In this document: positions 17,953 to 25,848 of the stretch, one piece after another
Layout: each line of letters starts with the position of its first letter
How positions within the stretch are numbered: the stretch's first letter is position 1
Source of the DNA: Christensenella sp. UBA3792
GTDB lineage: Bacteria; Bacillota; Clostridia; Christensenellales; CAG-138
Length of the DNA: 64,000 nucleotides
Direction: 5' to 3'
Assembly (NCBI GenBank): GCA_002369195.1
Contig: DFEW01000028.1
Span: 13,282-77,281, forward strand
The notes under the pieces: model-generated
What the model was told of the DNA's origin: nothing
What the model saw: the letters and a program-made list of their open reading frames with translations, nothing else
The model's database searches: none
Made by a program: the position numbers and the translations under genes

Positions 17953-18636
17953 TTAGGAATGTACGTCGAACTTATACCCGACGCCCCAAACGGTCTTGAG
18001 CTGCCACGTTTCGCGTTCGCCGAGTTTCTCGCGGATGCGCTTGACATGAACGTCGACGGTTCTGGAGTCGCCGAAAAAGTCGAATCCCCAGACCTGCTCC
18101 AGCAGCTGTTCGCGCGTGAACACGCGTCCGCTGTGCGATGCGAGGAAATATAAAAGCTCGATTTCCTTGGGCGGCATTTCGATCTGCTCGCCGTCGAGCG
18201 TGACCGAATAGTTCTCCAGCGAGATCGTCAAATCCGGCAGCGTAATCGAACGGTCGGATTCCGCGGCGGGCGCAAAGCGGCGCAGCACCGCCTTGATGCG
18301 CGCGACGAGCTCGTTCGAGTCGAACGGCTTGGCGATATAATCGTCCGCACCGAGCTCAAGTCCTCTGACGCGTTCGCCGGTGTCGCCCTTCGCCGTCAGC
18401 ATGATGACCGGCGTTGCGCTCTCCTGACGGATTTCGTGCAGGATCGACCAGCCGTCCTGACCGGGCAGCATGACGTCCAGGACGACGAGCGTCGGCTTCG
18501 TGTTGCGGAACGTCTGCATCGCCTCGTAGCCGGTCGTGCAGGTCGCTACCGAAAAGCCCGCTTTCTTGAGATATAATTCAATGATGGCAAGGATGTTTCT
18601 GTCGTCATCGATGACCAAGATGGTGTTGTTGTCCAT
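17953..18636 (-). CDS. OmpR/PhoB-family response regulator
   Basis: 227 residues: receiver domain with acidic pocket (VIDDD), phospho-acceptor Asp54 (VVLDVMLPG), Thr (MLTAKG) and Lys (AKPF), then a winged-helix DNA-binding domain (FTREQLLEQVWGFDFFGDSRTVDVHVKRI motif region, residues ~170-205). ATG at 18636 is preferred over 18651 because ggaggt lies 4 bases upstream of it and the receiver begins there. Partner of the kinase encoded directly downstream. Confidence 0.93.
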   Translation of the reverse strand: MDNNTILVIDDDRNILAIIELYLKKAGFSVATCTTGYEAMQTFRNTKPTLVVLDVMLPGQDGWSILHEIRQESATPVIMLTAKGDTGERVRGLELGADDYIAKPFDSNELVARIKAVLRRFAPAAESDRSITLPDLTISLENYSVTLDGEQIEMPPKEIELLYFLASHSGRVFTREQLLEQVWGFDFFGDSRTVDVHVKRIREKLGERETWQLKTVWGVGYKFDVHS

Positions 18637-18647
18637 GGATACCTCCG

Positions 18648-19058
18648 TCATTTCGATTCTACTGTGATGCCGTGCTTCATGAGCAGTTCCGCCGTCACGC
18701 CGTCGCCTTCCCTGAGCGTACCGGAAAAGGTTCCGTCATAGACCGTTCCCTTTCCGCAGGAGGGACTGCGCGCCTTCAGGATCGCCCGCGTGCAGCCGTA
18801 CAGCTGCGCAAGCCGAAGCGTTTCGTCCGCGCCGCGTTTGAACGCCTCCGTCACGTCCGCCCCCTCTTTGGTGACGACGCGCTCCCCGTCCGCCGTACGC
18901 TCCGACGGAACGCGCGGACAAGGCAGACCGCCGAGCATTTCCGGACAAACCGGTATGCCGTTTCCGTTTCTGACGAGATCGACGATCGCATCGTCCGGAA
19001 CGGTTTTGCCGTCGTATCTGCAACGATATCCGGCAAGGCAGGCGCTGACTATAATCAT
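18648..19058 (-). CDS. DUF523 family protein
   Basis: About 136 residues with the DUF523 pattern: SACLAGYRCRYDG at the start, CPEMLGGLPCPRVPSE in the middle and KARSPSCGKG, all Cys-containing and conserved, suggesting a metal or Fe-S site. ATG 19058 or GTG 19061 could be the start; both sit behind aaaggt. First gene of the operon that continues with the response regulator; the stop lies 11 bases before that gene's preferred start. Function unknown. Confidence 0.88.
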   Translation of the reverse strand: MIIVSACLAGYRCRYDGKTVPDDAIVDLVRNGNGIPVCPEMLGGLPCPRVPSERTADGERVVTKEGADVTEAFKRGADETLRLAQLYGCTRAILKARSPSCGKGTVYDGTFSGTLREGDGVTAELLMKHGITVESK

Positions 19059-19086
19059 CACATGTTACCTTTCTATAGGTAGATAC

Positions 19087-19115
19087 ATTTTAACATAAGA
19101 TCTGCAATTTGTCTA
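19087..19115 (-). promoter_or_regulatory. Promoter of the DUF523-regulator-kinase-protease-mutS2 operon
   Basis: Minus-strand -35 TAGACA (19115-19110) and -10 TAAAAT (19092-19087), spacing 17. No other terminator or strong promoter is visible down to 12681, so about 6.4 kb may be one transcript. Confidence 0.7.
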
Positions 19116-19142
19116 TACTTTGTTCATATTTTACAAGTCAAC

Positions 19143-19163
19143 GGACGCGGGCAAGCCGCGTCC
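19143..19163 (-). terminator. Hairpin after the RlmI-like gene (weak terminator)
   Basis: An 8-bp GC stem (ggacgcgg/ccgcgtcc) with a 5-base loop lies 16 bases after the stop. It is followed by a mixed rather than pure T tract, so termination strength is uncertain. Confidence 0.45.
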
Positions 19164-19178
19164 TGTACCGTTTTTGAT

Positions 19179-20414
19179 TCAGTTTCTGACGATCTGGAAC
19201 AGATAAAATTTGAGGTAATCCGTCTCAGGAACATTCCAAAGAATCGGATGATCCGGCGCCTGCTGCCGCTGCTCAATCTGCCGCAGCTGTACCCCAGCAT
19301 CCGCCGCCGCGCGCACGAGCATCTTTTCGAACAGCTCCGTCTGCATGAAGTGGCTGCACGACGCGGTCGCAAGGTAGCCGCCGAGCGGCAGAAGCTTCAG
19401 CGCCGCCGAGTTGATCTCGCGATAGCCGCGCTCCGCGGCATTCACGGTCTTTCGCGACTTGGTAAACGCGGGCGGATCGAGGATGATCAGATCGTATGGC
19501 TTTTTGCCGGACGCGAGAAGCTCGGTTAAGAGATCGAATACGTCAGCCGTAACGAAATCCATGCGCTCCGAAAGCCCGTTGCGCGCGGCGTTCGCCTTCG
19601 CCATCTCGATCGCGGTCTCGGAAATATCGACCGCGGTCACATGCTCCGCCCCGCCCTTCGCCGCATTCAATGCGAACGAGCCGGTATGCGTGAAGCAATC
19701 GAGCACCTTCCGACCCTTAGCAATGCGCGCAAGCGCCTGCCGGTTGTACTTCTGATCGAGGAAAAACCCCGTTTTCTGTCCGTTTTCCACGTCGACAAGG
19801 TATTCGATGCCGTTCTCCGAAATCGTCGTAACCGCGCTTTCAGGCGTTTGTATGCCGGGCAGTTCAAACCAGCCCTTTCCCTGCTCCATACCCTCCAGGG
19901 CGCGGATCGCGACGTCGTTGCGCTCATAGATGCCCTTGATGTTCGCGCCGTCGGCATTCAGCACATCGACGAGGATCGGGAACAGGATCGGCTTGATGCG
20001 CTCGATGCCGATCGAAAGCGTCTGCGCAACGAGGATGTCGTTGAACCGGTCGACCGTCAGACCCGGAAACGCGTCGGCTTCGCCGAAGATCACGCGGCAG
20101 GCGCCGATGTCGTCTCCCATGACCGCCTTGCGATAGTCCCACGCGTACTGCACGCGGCGCCTCCAGAACGATTCGTCAAATCGGTCGTTCGCATTGCGCG
20201 AAACGAGACGGATGCGGATCTTGGAATTGCGGCTCAAAAAGCCGGTGCCGAGATACTTGCCCTTTTCGGATACCGCGTCGACGAGTGTACCGTTCTCGGC
20301 GTTTCCCTCTTCGGAGAGCACCTCCGCCTCGTAGATCCACGGATGCCCGTTCTCGACCCATCGCGTACCCTTCTGTGTGATCGTAAACTTCGGATAGTCC
20401 CGCTGTGCTTTCAT
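19179..20414 (-). CDS. Class I rRNA large-subunit methyltransferase, RlmI/YwbD-like
   Basis: 411 residues: N-terminal PUA-type RNA-binding domain (VENGHPWIYEAEV), central EEHD-like linker, and a SAM-binding domain (VLDCFTHTGSFALNAAKGGA, DFVTADVFDLL, LIILDPPAFTKSR). The layout matches the COG1092 family, which includes E. coli RlmI (m5C1962 of 23S rRNA); the exact target here is not proven. The preceding phosphoesterase gene ends 15 bases upstream with no terminator, so the two are probably co-transcribed. Confidence 0.9.
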   Translation of the reverse strand: MKAQRDYPKFTITQKGTRWVENGHPWIYEAEVLSEEGNAENGTLVDAVSEKGKYLGTGFLSRNSKIRIRLVSRNANDRFDESFWRRRVQYAWDYRKAVMGDDIGACRVIFGEADAFPGLTVDRFNDILVAQTLSIGIERIKPILFPILVDVLNADGANIKGIYERNDVAIRALEGMEQGKGWFELPGIQTPESAVTTISENGIEYLVDVENGQKTGFFLDQKYNRQALARIAKGRKVLDCFTHTGSFALNAAKGGAEHVTAVDISETAIEMAKANAARNGLSERMDFVTADVFDLLTELLASGKKPYDLIILDPPAFTKSRKTVNAAERGYREINSAALKLLPLGGYLATASCSHFMQTELFEKMLVRAAADAGVQLRQIEQRQQAPDHPILWNVPETDYLKFYLFQIVRN

Positions 20415-20429
20415 ATCGTTTCCTGCCTT

Positions 20430-21470
20430 TTAAAATGCATTTTCGATCGTAAACGTCTCGATCGATTCCTTGTCATAAAAGTTATAGTCGTCCAGATACG
20501 GCGAGTACGACGTCACTTCGAGCGTGCGGCTGACCGGATCGAACGTTAAAAGCTGGCAGTATCCAGCTACATTCTGCTCGTTCTGCAGGTTGTACATCAG
20601 CGCGCGGAACACCCTGCCGTCCGGATAGGTCTTTTCCCATCTCTGCACGCCCTTATGATGCCCGCACAAAAGAAGCCGTACGTTCGGATGGCCATCAATG
20701 ACATGCTTCAAAAGATACAGACCGCTCGTTGCGCTCGGTTCGCCGTTGTTGTAGAGGAACGCGTGCGTGAGGATAACCGCCGGATAGTCCGCATAGCGTT
20801 CCAGCACTTCATTGACCCATGCGAGGCGTTTGAGATCGTCCTCCAAACCGTACTTATACCCGAACCCGACGAGCAAAAAGCCCTCCCGTTCGTACAGCTG
20901 ATACCAGCATTCACCGTTTTCATACACCTGTTCTTCGCTTTTGATATCGCACAGACTGTATTTCTTGTACGGTTCGTAGCCGTGTATGACGGTATTGCGA
21001 TCGCTGATGCCGGTCCCGAGATCATGGTTCCCAGCGACACAGTAGAACGGCACCTTGCCCCGAAGCGGCGCGAAAATGTCCCGCATCAGCTCCCATTCTC
21101 TGTCGAACGCATTGTTCTCCACGATATCGCCGCTGTGCAGCACGGCATAGATATTCAGCTCATCCTTCTTTTCGATCGCATAGTCTACGATCGCGGACAG
21201 CGCTTCCGAATAACCGTATACGTAATTCTGTGTATCGGGAATCACAACAAAGGTAAATGGCTGCGGTTCCGGCGTCGGCGTCGGTTCCTCCGTCGGCTCG
21301 ACCGTGGGCGTCGCGCTCGGCGTGGGCACTGCTGTCGCCGACGGCACGGCAGTCGGTGTCGGCGTGCATTGCTGCGTGGGCGCTTCGGAAGCGATAGATT
21401 CGGGATTCGTTCCGCCTGTGCATGCGATCAGCAGCGCAAGCAGGAGTAAGATCGCAAAATGTCGTTTCAT
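20430..21470 (-). CDS. Calcineurin-like phosphoesterase lipoprotein
   Basis: 346 residues. ATG 21470 gives a lipoprotein signal peptide (LLLALLIACTGG, Cys17), followed by a Pro-Thr linker (residues ~35-65). The metallophosphoesterase motifs follow in order: PDTQNYVY, HSGDIVEN, VAGNHDLG, LTHAFLY and LCGHHKG. The first motif is DTQ rather than DxH, a form seen in several extracellular phosphoesterases. It should hydrolyse a phosphoester outside the cell; substrate unknown. A strong promoter lies 28 bases upstream. Confidence 0.9.
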   Translation of the reverse strand: MKRHFAILLLLALLIACTGGTNPESIASEAPTQQCTPTPTAVPSATAVPTPSATPTVEPTEEPTPTPEPQPFTFVVIPDTQNYVYGYSEALSAIVDYAIEKKDELNIYAVLHSGDIVENNAFDREWELMRDIFAPLRGKVPFYCVAGNHDLGTGISDRNTVIHGYEPYKKYSLCDIKSEEQVYENGECWYQLYEREGFLLVGFGYKYGLEDDLKRLAWVNEVLERYADYPAVILTHAFLYNNGEPSATSGLYLLKHVIDGHPNVRLLLCGHHKGVQRWEKTYPDGRVFRALMYNLQNEQNVAGYCQLLTFDPVSRTLEVTSYSPYLDDYNFYDKESIETFTIENAF

Positions 21471-21497
21471 GGCATTCTCCCCGGACGATGTTAAAAT

Positions 21498-21526
21498 ATT
21501 ATACCATACACGTATGTAAGAATCAA
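21498..21526 (-). promoter_or_regulatory. Promoter of the phosphoesterase-methyltransferase operon
   Basis: Minus-strand -35 TTGATT (21526-21521), spacing 17, consensus -10 TATAAT (21503-21498). The spacer holds a perfect 12-base inverted repeat catacacgtatg (21505-21516). Confidence 0.8.
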
Positions 21527-21611
21527 GAAAGATCGGGGCGTTACCGCGAAGAAGTGCAAGCACATACGATTGCAGCAGGCAGCAGTATTTACCCGGCAGG
21601 GCAAGCATTAT

Positions 21612-21648
21612 TCAAAAAAACGCCTTTTGTCGGTAGACAAAAGACGTT
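21612..21648 (-). terminator. Terminator of the tRNA cluster
   Basis: On the minus strand a 13-bp stem (one G-U pair) with a 4-base loop is followed by seven T. It lies 6 bases past the CCA of the last tRNA. Confidence 0.9.
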
Positions 21649-21653
21649 TTTAT

Positions 21654-21740
21654 TGGTGCGGGAAACAGGACTTGAACCTGCATGAAATCGCTTTCACACG
21701 GACCTGAACCGTGCGCGTCTGCCAATTCCGCCATTCCCGC
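21654..21740 (-). tRNA. tRNA-Leu (anticodon CAG)
   Basis: Class II tRNA with acceptor GCGGGAA/TTCCCGC, discriminator A and encoded CCA. The anticodon arm is CACGG-TTCAGGT-CCGTG, anticodon CAG, and the variable arm is long. Last gene of the cluster. Confidence 0.95.
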
Positions 21741-21746
21741 GTATTG

Positions 21747-21831
<85 letters not shown>

Positions 21832-21863
21832 ACGTAATACCTATTCAGTTATCAATGTCGTGT

Positions 21864-21938
21864 TGGAGCCGGCGATCGGAGTCGAACCAACAACCTACTG
21901 ATTACAAATCAGTTGCTCTGCCATTGAGCTACGCCGGC
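21864..21938 (-). tRNA. tRNA-Thr (anticodon TGT)
   Basis: Acceptor GCCGGCG/CGCCGGC, discriminator T, anticodon arm CTGAT-TTGTAAT-CAG (TGT), T arm GGTTCGACTCC and encoded CCA. Confidence 0.95.
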
Positions 21939-21947
21939 AGAAAAAAA

Positions 21948-22024
21948 TGGCGACCCGAAGGGGGCTCGAACCCCTGACCTCCAGCGTGACAGGCTGGCAT
22001 TCTAACCAACTGAACTACCGGGCC
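21948..22024 (-). tRNA. tRNA-Asp (anticodon GTC)
   Basis: Acceptor GGCCCGG pairs with TCGGGTC using two G-U pairs. Discriminator G, as expected for Asp. Anticodon loop CTGTCAC (GTC) and encoded CCA. Confidence 0.94.
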
Positions 22025-22031
22025 ACTCGTT

Positions 22032-22108
22032 TGGTGGGCCTTCAGGGACTTGAACCCCGGACCAATCGGTTATGAGCCGACCGCTCTGACCAACTGAGCT
22101 AAAGGCCC
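22032..22108 (-). tRNA. tRNA with anticodon CAT, probably tRNA-Ile2 (lysidine-modified)
   Basis: Acceptor GGGCCTT/AAGGCCC, discriminator A and encoded CCA. The anticodon arm is CGG-CTCATAA-CCG. The GGCTCATAACCG arm and GGxCCTTTAGCTCAG 5' half match bacillar tRNA-Ile2 rather than elongator Met (GGTTCATACCCG) or initiator Met. It would need TilS to read AUA codons. Elongator Met remains possible. Confidence 0.85.
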
Positions 22109-22128
22109 TTGTTCCCAGAAGGAAAAAA

Positions 22129-22203
22129 TGGTGATCCCGAGGAGATTCGAACTCCTGTAGCCGCCGTGAAAGGGCGGTGTCTTAACCACTTGACCACGGG
22201 ACC
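22129..22203 (-). tRNA. tRNA-Glu (anticodon TTC)
   Basis: Acceptor GGTCCCG/CGGGATC (one G-U pair), anticodon arm CCGCC-CTTTCAC-GGCGG (TTC), T arm AGTTCGAATCT and encoded CCA. Confidence 0.95.
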
Positions 22204-22220
22204 ACTCAACCTTGCCGCAT

Positions 22221-22297
22221 TGGTCGGGGTGAGAGGATTTGAACCTCCGGCCCCATGCTCCCAAAGCACGTGCGCTACCGGACTGCGCTACACCCCG
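22221..22297 (-). tRNA. tRNA-Pro (anticodon TGG)
   Basis: Acceptor CGGGGTG/CACCCCG, discriminator A, anticodon loop TTTGGGA (TGG), D arm AGCGCAGTCCGGTAGCGC and encoded CCA. First gene of the seven-tRNA transcript. Confidence 0.95.
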
Positions 22298-22327
22298 AAA
22301 GTCGCACGAACTTCAAGCGGCTTGATT

Positions 22328-22356
22328 AGCATACAACATTTCGCCCGAAATGTCAA
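22328..22356 (-). promoter_or_regulatory. Promoter of the tRNA cluster
   Basis: Minus-strand -35 TTGACA (22356-22351), spacing 17, -10 TATGCT (22333-22328), about 30 bases before tRNA-Pro. Confidence 0.75.
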
Positions 22357-22388
22357 CAACAATTTTTGATTATTTTTATTTTTCTCGA

Positions 22389-22871
22389 TTACTGGAACGC
22401 CTTGAAGAACTTGGCAAGCGGTTCGAGCACGTCGTGCATCTCCCGAATCGAATCGTTCAGCTGTTCGATGTTGATGCTCTGCAGGTTCTTCATCGCATTC
22501 GAAATCTGCTCGATGAGCGTTTCAAGCCCCTGCGTGGACGACTTGATCTGATCGATCGTCTCCGCGCCGGTCGTTGCAAACGTCTCGACCGATTCGCCGA
22601 GCACTTCAAAATCGAGCTTCTGCAGATCCTGCGCAACGGTGTTGATGTTGCTGCCCGCTTCCGTCATCACCGCGGACAGGTCGTCGATGTTCTTCGTGAT
22701 CTTCCCGATGTTGACCAGCAGCATCACGCAGATCAGAACGCATGCAGCCGTCGTCAGCGCGAGGCAGATGAGCTTGATCCGATTCAGCCGGAGATTCTTC
22801 CGTTCGAGCTGTTTGAGTTCCTCGATCGAATTCTGCAGGGATTCATTCGGATTGGTTTGCATCGTTTCCAT
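22389..22871 (-). CDS. Membrane-anchored coiled-coil protein
   Basis: 160 residues: a charged N-terminal helix (residues 10-30), one membrane span (33-54), and a long extracytoplasmic helical region with heptad-like hydrophobics (IDDLSAVMTEAGSNINTVAQ, residues ~60-155). It resembles the helical part of chemoreceptor or phage tape-like proteins, but no signalling hairpin is visible. It begins 60 bases after valS ends with an aaggagag ribosome site, so it may share the valS transcript. No family recognised. Confidence 0.7.
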   Translation of the reverse strand: METMQTNPNESLQNSIEELKQLERKNLRLNRIKLICLALTTAACVLICVMLLVNIGKITKNIDDLSAVMTEAGSNINTVAQDLQKLDFEVLGESVETFATTGAETIDQIKSSTQGLETLIEQISNAMKNLQSINIEQLNDSIREMHDVLEPLAKFFKAFQ

Positions 22872-22931
22872 AGCTCTCTCCTTTTATCTGCCGGGGAAAG
22901 GGTATTTGCCCTCCCCCGGCGTATGGCTCGT

Positions 22932-25559
22932 TCAGTTCAGATCGGCACGGCGTTCCTCGAGACGCGCAAGCATCTCCTTCGCCGTTTCCAGTTTCCTGCG
23001 TTCCTCGTTGACGACCGCTTCCGGCGCTTTCTGCACGAATTTTTCGTTCGAAAGCTTGCCTTGCGCACGGGAGACTTCGCCCTTCACGCGCTCGATTTCT
23101 TTGTCGATGCGCGCGCGTTCCTCGTCGAGATCGACGAGAGACGCAAGCGGAATGTACGCTTCCGCACCGTTGCACACCAGATGCACGTCGGTCTTCTGCA
23201 CATCGCCGCGCTCGCGATCGAACCGGATCTCATCCGCGCCGATCAGCTTCATCATCAGCGCGCTCAGCGCTTCGAACTTCTCCGGCTCCGGCACGACCAG
23301 CTTCGCCTTGATCTTCAGTCCCACCGGCACCTTGCGCTCCGCGCGCACGTTGCGGATCGCGCGGATCACGTCCTTCATCGTCTCCATGCACGCTTCTTCG
23401 TCAGCAAAGCGCGGCGATTCGGGCGCCTTTGGCCAATCGCAGAGCATGATCGTCTGTTCGTGATGCGGCAGGCGCAGATACAGTTCCTCGGTGATGAACG
23501 GCATGAACGGATGCAGCAGCTTCATCGACGTCGACAGCACGTACAGCAGCACGGACGAAACGCGCGCCTTCTCCTCGGGGTTGTCGCTGTACAGACTCGG
23601 CTTTGCAAGCTCGATATACCAGTCACACAGGGTGCCCCAGATGAAGTCGTAAATCTTCTCGGCGGCGAGGTTCAGCTCATACGCATCGAGGTTTGCGGTC
23701 ACGTCGCGGATCGTGCGGTCGAGCTGCGCAAGGATCCACTTGTCCGCGATCGAAAGCGCCTGTTCGTCGAACGTCGGCTCCGTGTTTTCGTCGATGTTCA
23801 TCAGTACGAAGCGCGCCGCGTTGTACACCTTGTTGCAGAAATTGCGCGCCGCCTCGACCTTTTCGTTGTAGAAGCGCATGTCGTTGCCCGCGGCATTGCC
23901 CGTGACGAGCGAGAAGCGCAGCGAGTCCGCGCCGTAATGCTCGATGATGTCGAGCGGGTCGATGCCGTTGCCCAGGGATTTGCTCATCTTGCGTCCGAGT
24001 CCGTCTCGCACGAGTCCGTGCACATAAACGGTCTTGAACGGCTCCTCCTTCATGACCTCCGCTGCAAACGTGATCATGCGGGAGATCCAGAACGTGATGA
24101 TGTCGTAGCCGGTCACAAGCGTGTCGGTCGGATAGAAGTACTTGAGCTCCTCCGTCTCCTCCGGCCAGCCGAGCGTGGAGAACGGCCAGAGACCGGACGA
24201 GAACCACGTATCGAGCACGTCCTCATCCTGTCTGAGCTTACCGCCGCACACCGGACACTTTTCGGGCGTATGTTCCTCGCAGAACGTGCCGCCGCAGTCG
24301 TCGCAGTAGTACACCGGAATGCGGTGACCCCACCAGAGCTGACGCGAAATGCACCAGTCGCGGATGTTCTCCATCCAATGATAATAGTTCTTGTCGAACC
24401 GTTCCGGCACGAACTTGACCTTGCCGCTGCGCACCATTTCGAGCGCGGGCTCGGCAAGCGGCTTCATGTCCACAAACCACTGCTTGGACACGATCGTTTC
24501 GATCGTCGTATGGCAGCGGTAGCAGGTGCCGACGTTGTGCGTATAATCCTCGATCTTAACGAGGTTTCCGCTTTCCTTCAGGTCATTGACGATGTTCTTG
24601 CGGCATTCGAAGCGATCCTGACCGCAATACCTGCCGCCCGCCTCGTTGATGTGTCCGTCGTCGGTGAACACGCGCAGCACCGGCAGGTTGTGACGCTTGC
24701 CGACTTCGAAGTCGTTCGGATCGTGCGCAGGCGTGATCTTCACGGCGCCGGTACCGAATTCCATCTCGCAGTATTCGTCGCCGACGATCGGAATCTCGCG
24801 GTTCACCAGCGGCAGAACGACCGTCTTGCCGATGATGTCCTTATAGCGCGGGTCCTCCGGATTGACCGCGACCGCGGTATCGCCGAGCATCGTTTCGGGA
24901 CGCGTCGTCGCAACGGTGATCGAATAGGACTTGTCCGGCGCATCGTAGCGCACATGCCACAGATGGCTGTCCTGGCTCTCGTACTCGACCTCCGCGTCGG
25001 ACAGCGCGGTTTTGCAGTCGGGGCACCAGTTGATGATGCGGTCGCCGCGATAAATGAGCCCTTTGTCGTACAGGTTCTTGAATACGCGCAGCACGGCGCG
25101 GTTGCAGCCCTCGTCCATCGTGAAGCGTTCGCGCTCCCAATCGCACGAGGAGCCCATCTTGCGAAGCTGCTTAACGATCGTTCCGCCGTATTCGGCGCGC
25201 CATTCCCACGCGCGCTTTAAAAACGCCTCGCGTCCGATGTCGTTTTTGGTCTTGCCTTCCTTGGCAAGCGCTTCGACGATTTTGACTTCCGTCGCGATCG
25301 ATGCGTGATCGGTGCCGGGCAGCCACAGCGTTTCGTAGCCGCACATGCGCTTGTAGCGGATGATCGTATCCTGCAGCGTGTTGTCGAGCGCGTGACCCAT
25401 GTGCAGCTTGCCCGTGATGTTGGGCGGCGGGATCACGATCGTGAACGGCTTCTTTTCCGGATTCGGCGCGGCATGGAAGTACCCGTTCTTTTCCCACGTT
25501 TCGTACAGCGTATGCTCCACGGATGCGGGATCGTAGGTTTTCGGCATTTCGATGTTCAT
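22932..25559 (-). CDS. valS: Valyl-tRNA synthetase
   Basis: 875 residues, normal for bacterial ValRS. The class I motifs are PPNITGKLHMGHALDN (HIGH-like) near residues 40-55 and KMSKSLGN. An editing domain lies between them, a zinc-binding-like CDDCGGTFCEEH...CPVCGG segment is present, and the C-terminal coiled arm (ERVKGEVSRAQGKLSNEKFV) is typical of ValRS. ATG 25559 is chosen: it follows gagaggaa and the protein then begins like other ValRS; upstream extension runs into the T-box terminator. Expression should be controlled by the T-box leader directly upstream. Confidence 0.97.
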   Translation of the reverse strand: MNIEMPKTYDPASVEHTLYETWEKNGYFHAAPNPEKKPFTIVIPPPNITGKLHMGHALDNTLQDTIIRYKRMCGYETLWLPGTDHASIATEVKIVEALAKEGKTKNDIGREAFLKRAWEWRAEYGGTIVKQLRKMGSSCDWERERFTMDEGCNRAVLRVFKNLYDKGLIYRGDRIINWCPDCKTALSDAEVEYESQDSHLWHVRYDAPDKSYSITVATTRPETMLGDTAVAVNPEDPRYKDIIGKTVVLPLVNREIPIVGDEYCEMEFGTGAVKITPAHDPNDFEVGKRHNLPVLRVFTDDGHINEAGGRYCGQDRFECRKNIVNDLKESGNLVKIEDYTHNVGTCYRCHTTIETIVSKQWFVDMKPLAEPALEMVRSGKVKFVPERFDKNYYHWMENIRDWCISRQLWWGHRIPVYYCDDCGGTFCEEHTPEKCPVCGGKLRQDEDVLDTWFSSGLWPFSTLGWPEETEELKYFYPTDTLVTGYDIITFWISRMITFAAEVMKEEPFKTVYVHGLVRDGLGRKMSKSLGNGIDPLDIIEHYGADSLRFSLVTGNAAGNDMRFYNEKVEAARNFCNKVYNAARFVLMNIDENTEPTFDEQALSIADKWILAQLDRTIRDVTANLDAYELNLAAEKIYDFIWGTLCDWYIELAKPSLYSDNPEEKARVSSVLLYVLSTSMKLLHPFMPFITEELYLRLPHHEQTIMLCDWPKAPESPRFADEEACMETMKDVIRAIRNVRAERKVPVGLKIKAKLVVPEPEKFEALSALMMKLIGADEIRFDRERGDVQKTDVHLVCNGAEAYIPLASLVDLDEERARIDKEIERVKGEVSRAQGKLSNEKFVQKAPEAVVNEERRKLETAKEMLARLEERRADLN

Positions 25560-25574
25560 GTCTGTTCCTCTCAT

Positions 25575-25810
25575 TTCAAAAAATACGCCCACTTCGTCAA
25601 AGGACGAAGTGAGCGTTCGCGGTACCACCTTTGTTAAACGGAACGAATCCGTTTCCCTCTCTGTCGATAACGGGACAACCCGGATGCGGCTATTGCGTTC
25701 ACCGCATCGGCTCCAAAGCGACCTTCCGCGATTCTGAATCCGACCGTTCTTTCAGCCGTGGAACGGATCTCTGACGGACGAAGCGCGTACTCCTCTTTTT
25801 CAAAGCTTCT
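25575..25810 (-). promoter_or_regulatory. T-box riboswitch of valS (specifier GUC)
   Basis: The minus strand carries the T-box sequence AAGGTGGTACCGCG (25631-25618) that pairs with the uncharged tRNA acceptor end. It is followed by a terminator stem of about 13 bp (25615-25587 region) and TTTTTT. Upstream lies a Stem I-like region with an AGAGGAGTAC element and, before GCTTTGGAGCC, the triplet GTC (25722-25720), a valine codon in the usual specifier position. Uncharged tRNA-Val should therefore switch valS on. Element boundaries are approximate. Confidence 0.92.
25578..25615 (-). terminator. Regulated terminator of the valS T-box
   Basis: cgctcacttcgtc and gacgaagtgggcg form the hairpin, followed by a T run ending about 20 bases before the valS start. 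It competes with the antiterminator that contains the T-box sequence. Confidence 0.88.
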
Positions 25811-25816
25811 TTTGAG

Positions 25817-25844
25817 ATTTTACCACATTTTTCGCGCTTGTCAA
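25817..25844 (-). promoter_or_regulatory. Promoter of valS
   Basis: Minus-strand -35 TTGACA (25844-25839) and -10 TAAAAT (25822-25817), spacing 16, placed directly after the stop of the DUF885 gene and just before the T-box leader. Confidence 0.78.
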
Positions 25845-25848
25845 GCGT

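Noticed and set aside
22350-25220. A 956-codon open frame on the plus strand opposite valS
   Set aside because: It lies antisense to the complete valS and the coiled-coil gene, has no ribosome site or recognisable domain, and is the kind of long shadow frame that G+C-rich codon use produces.
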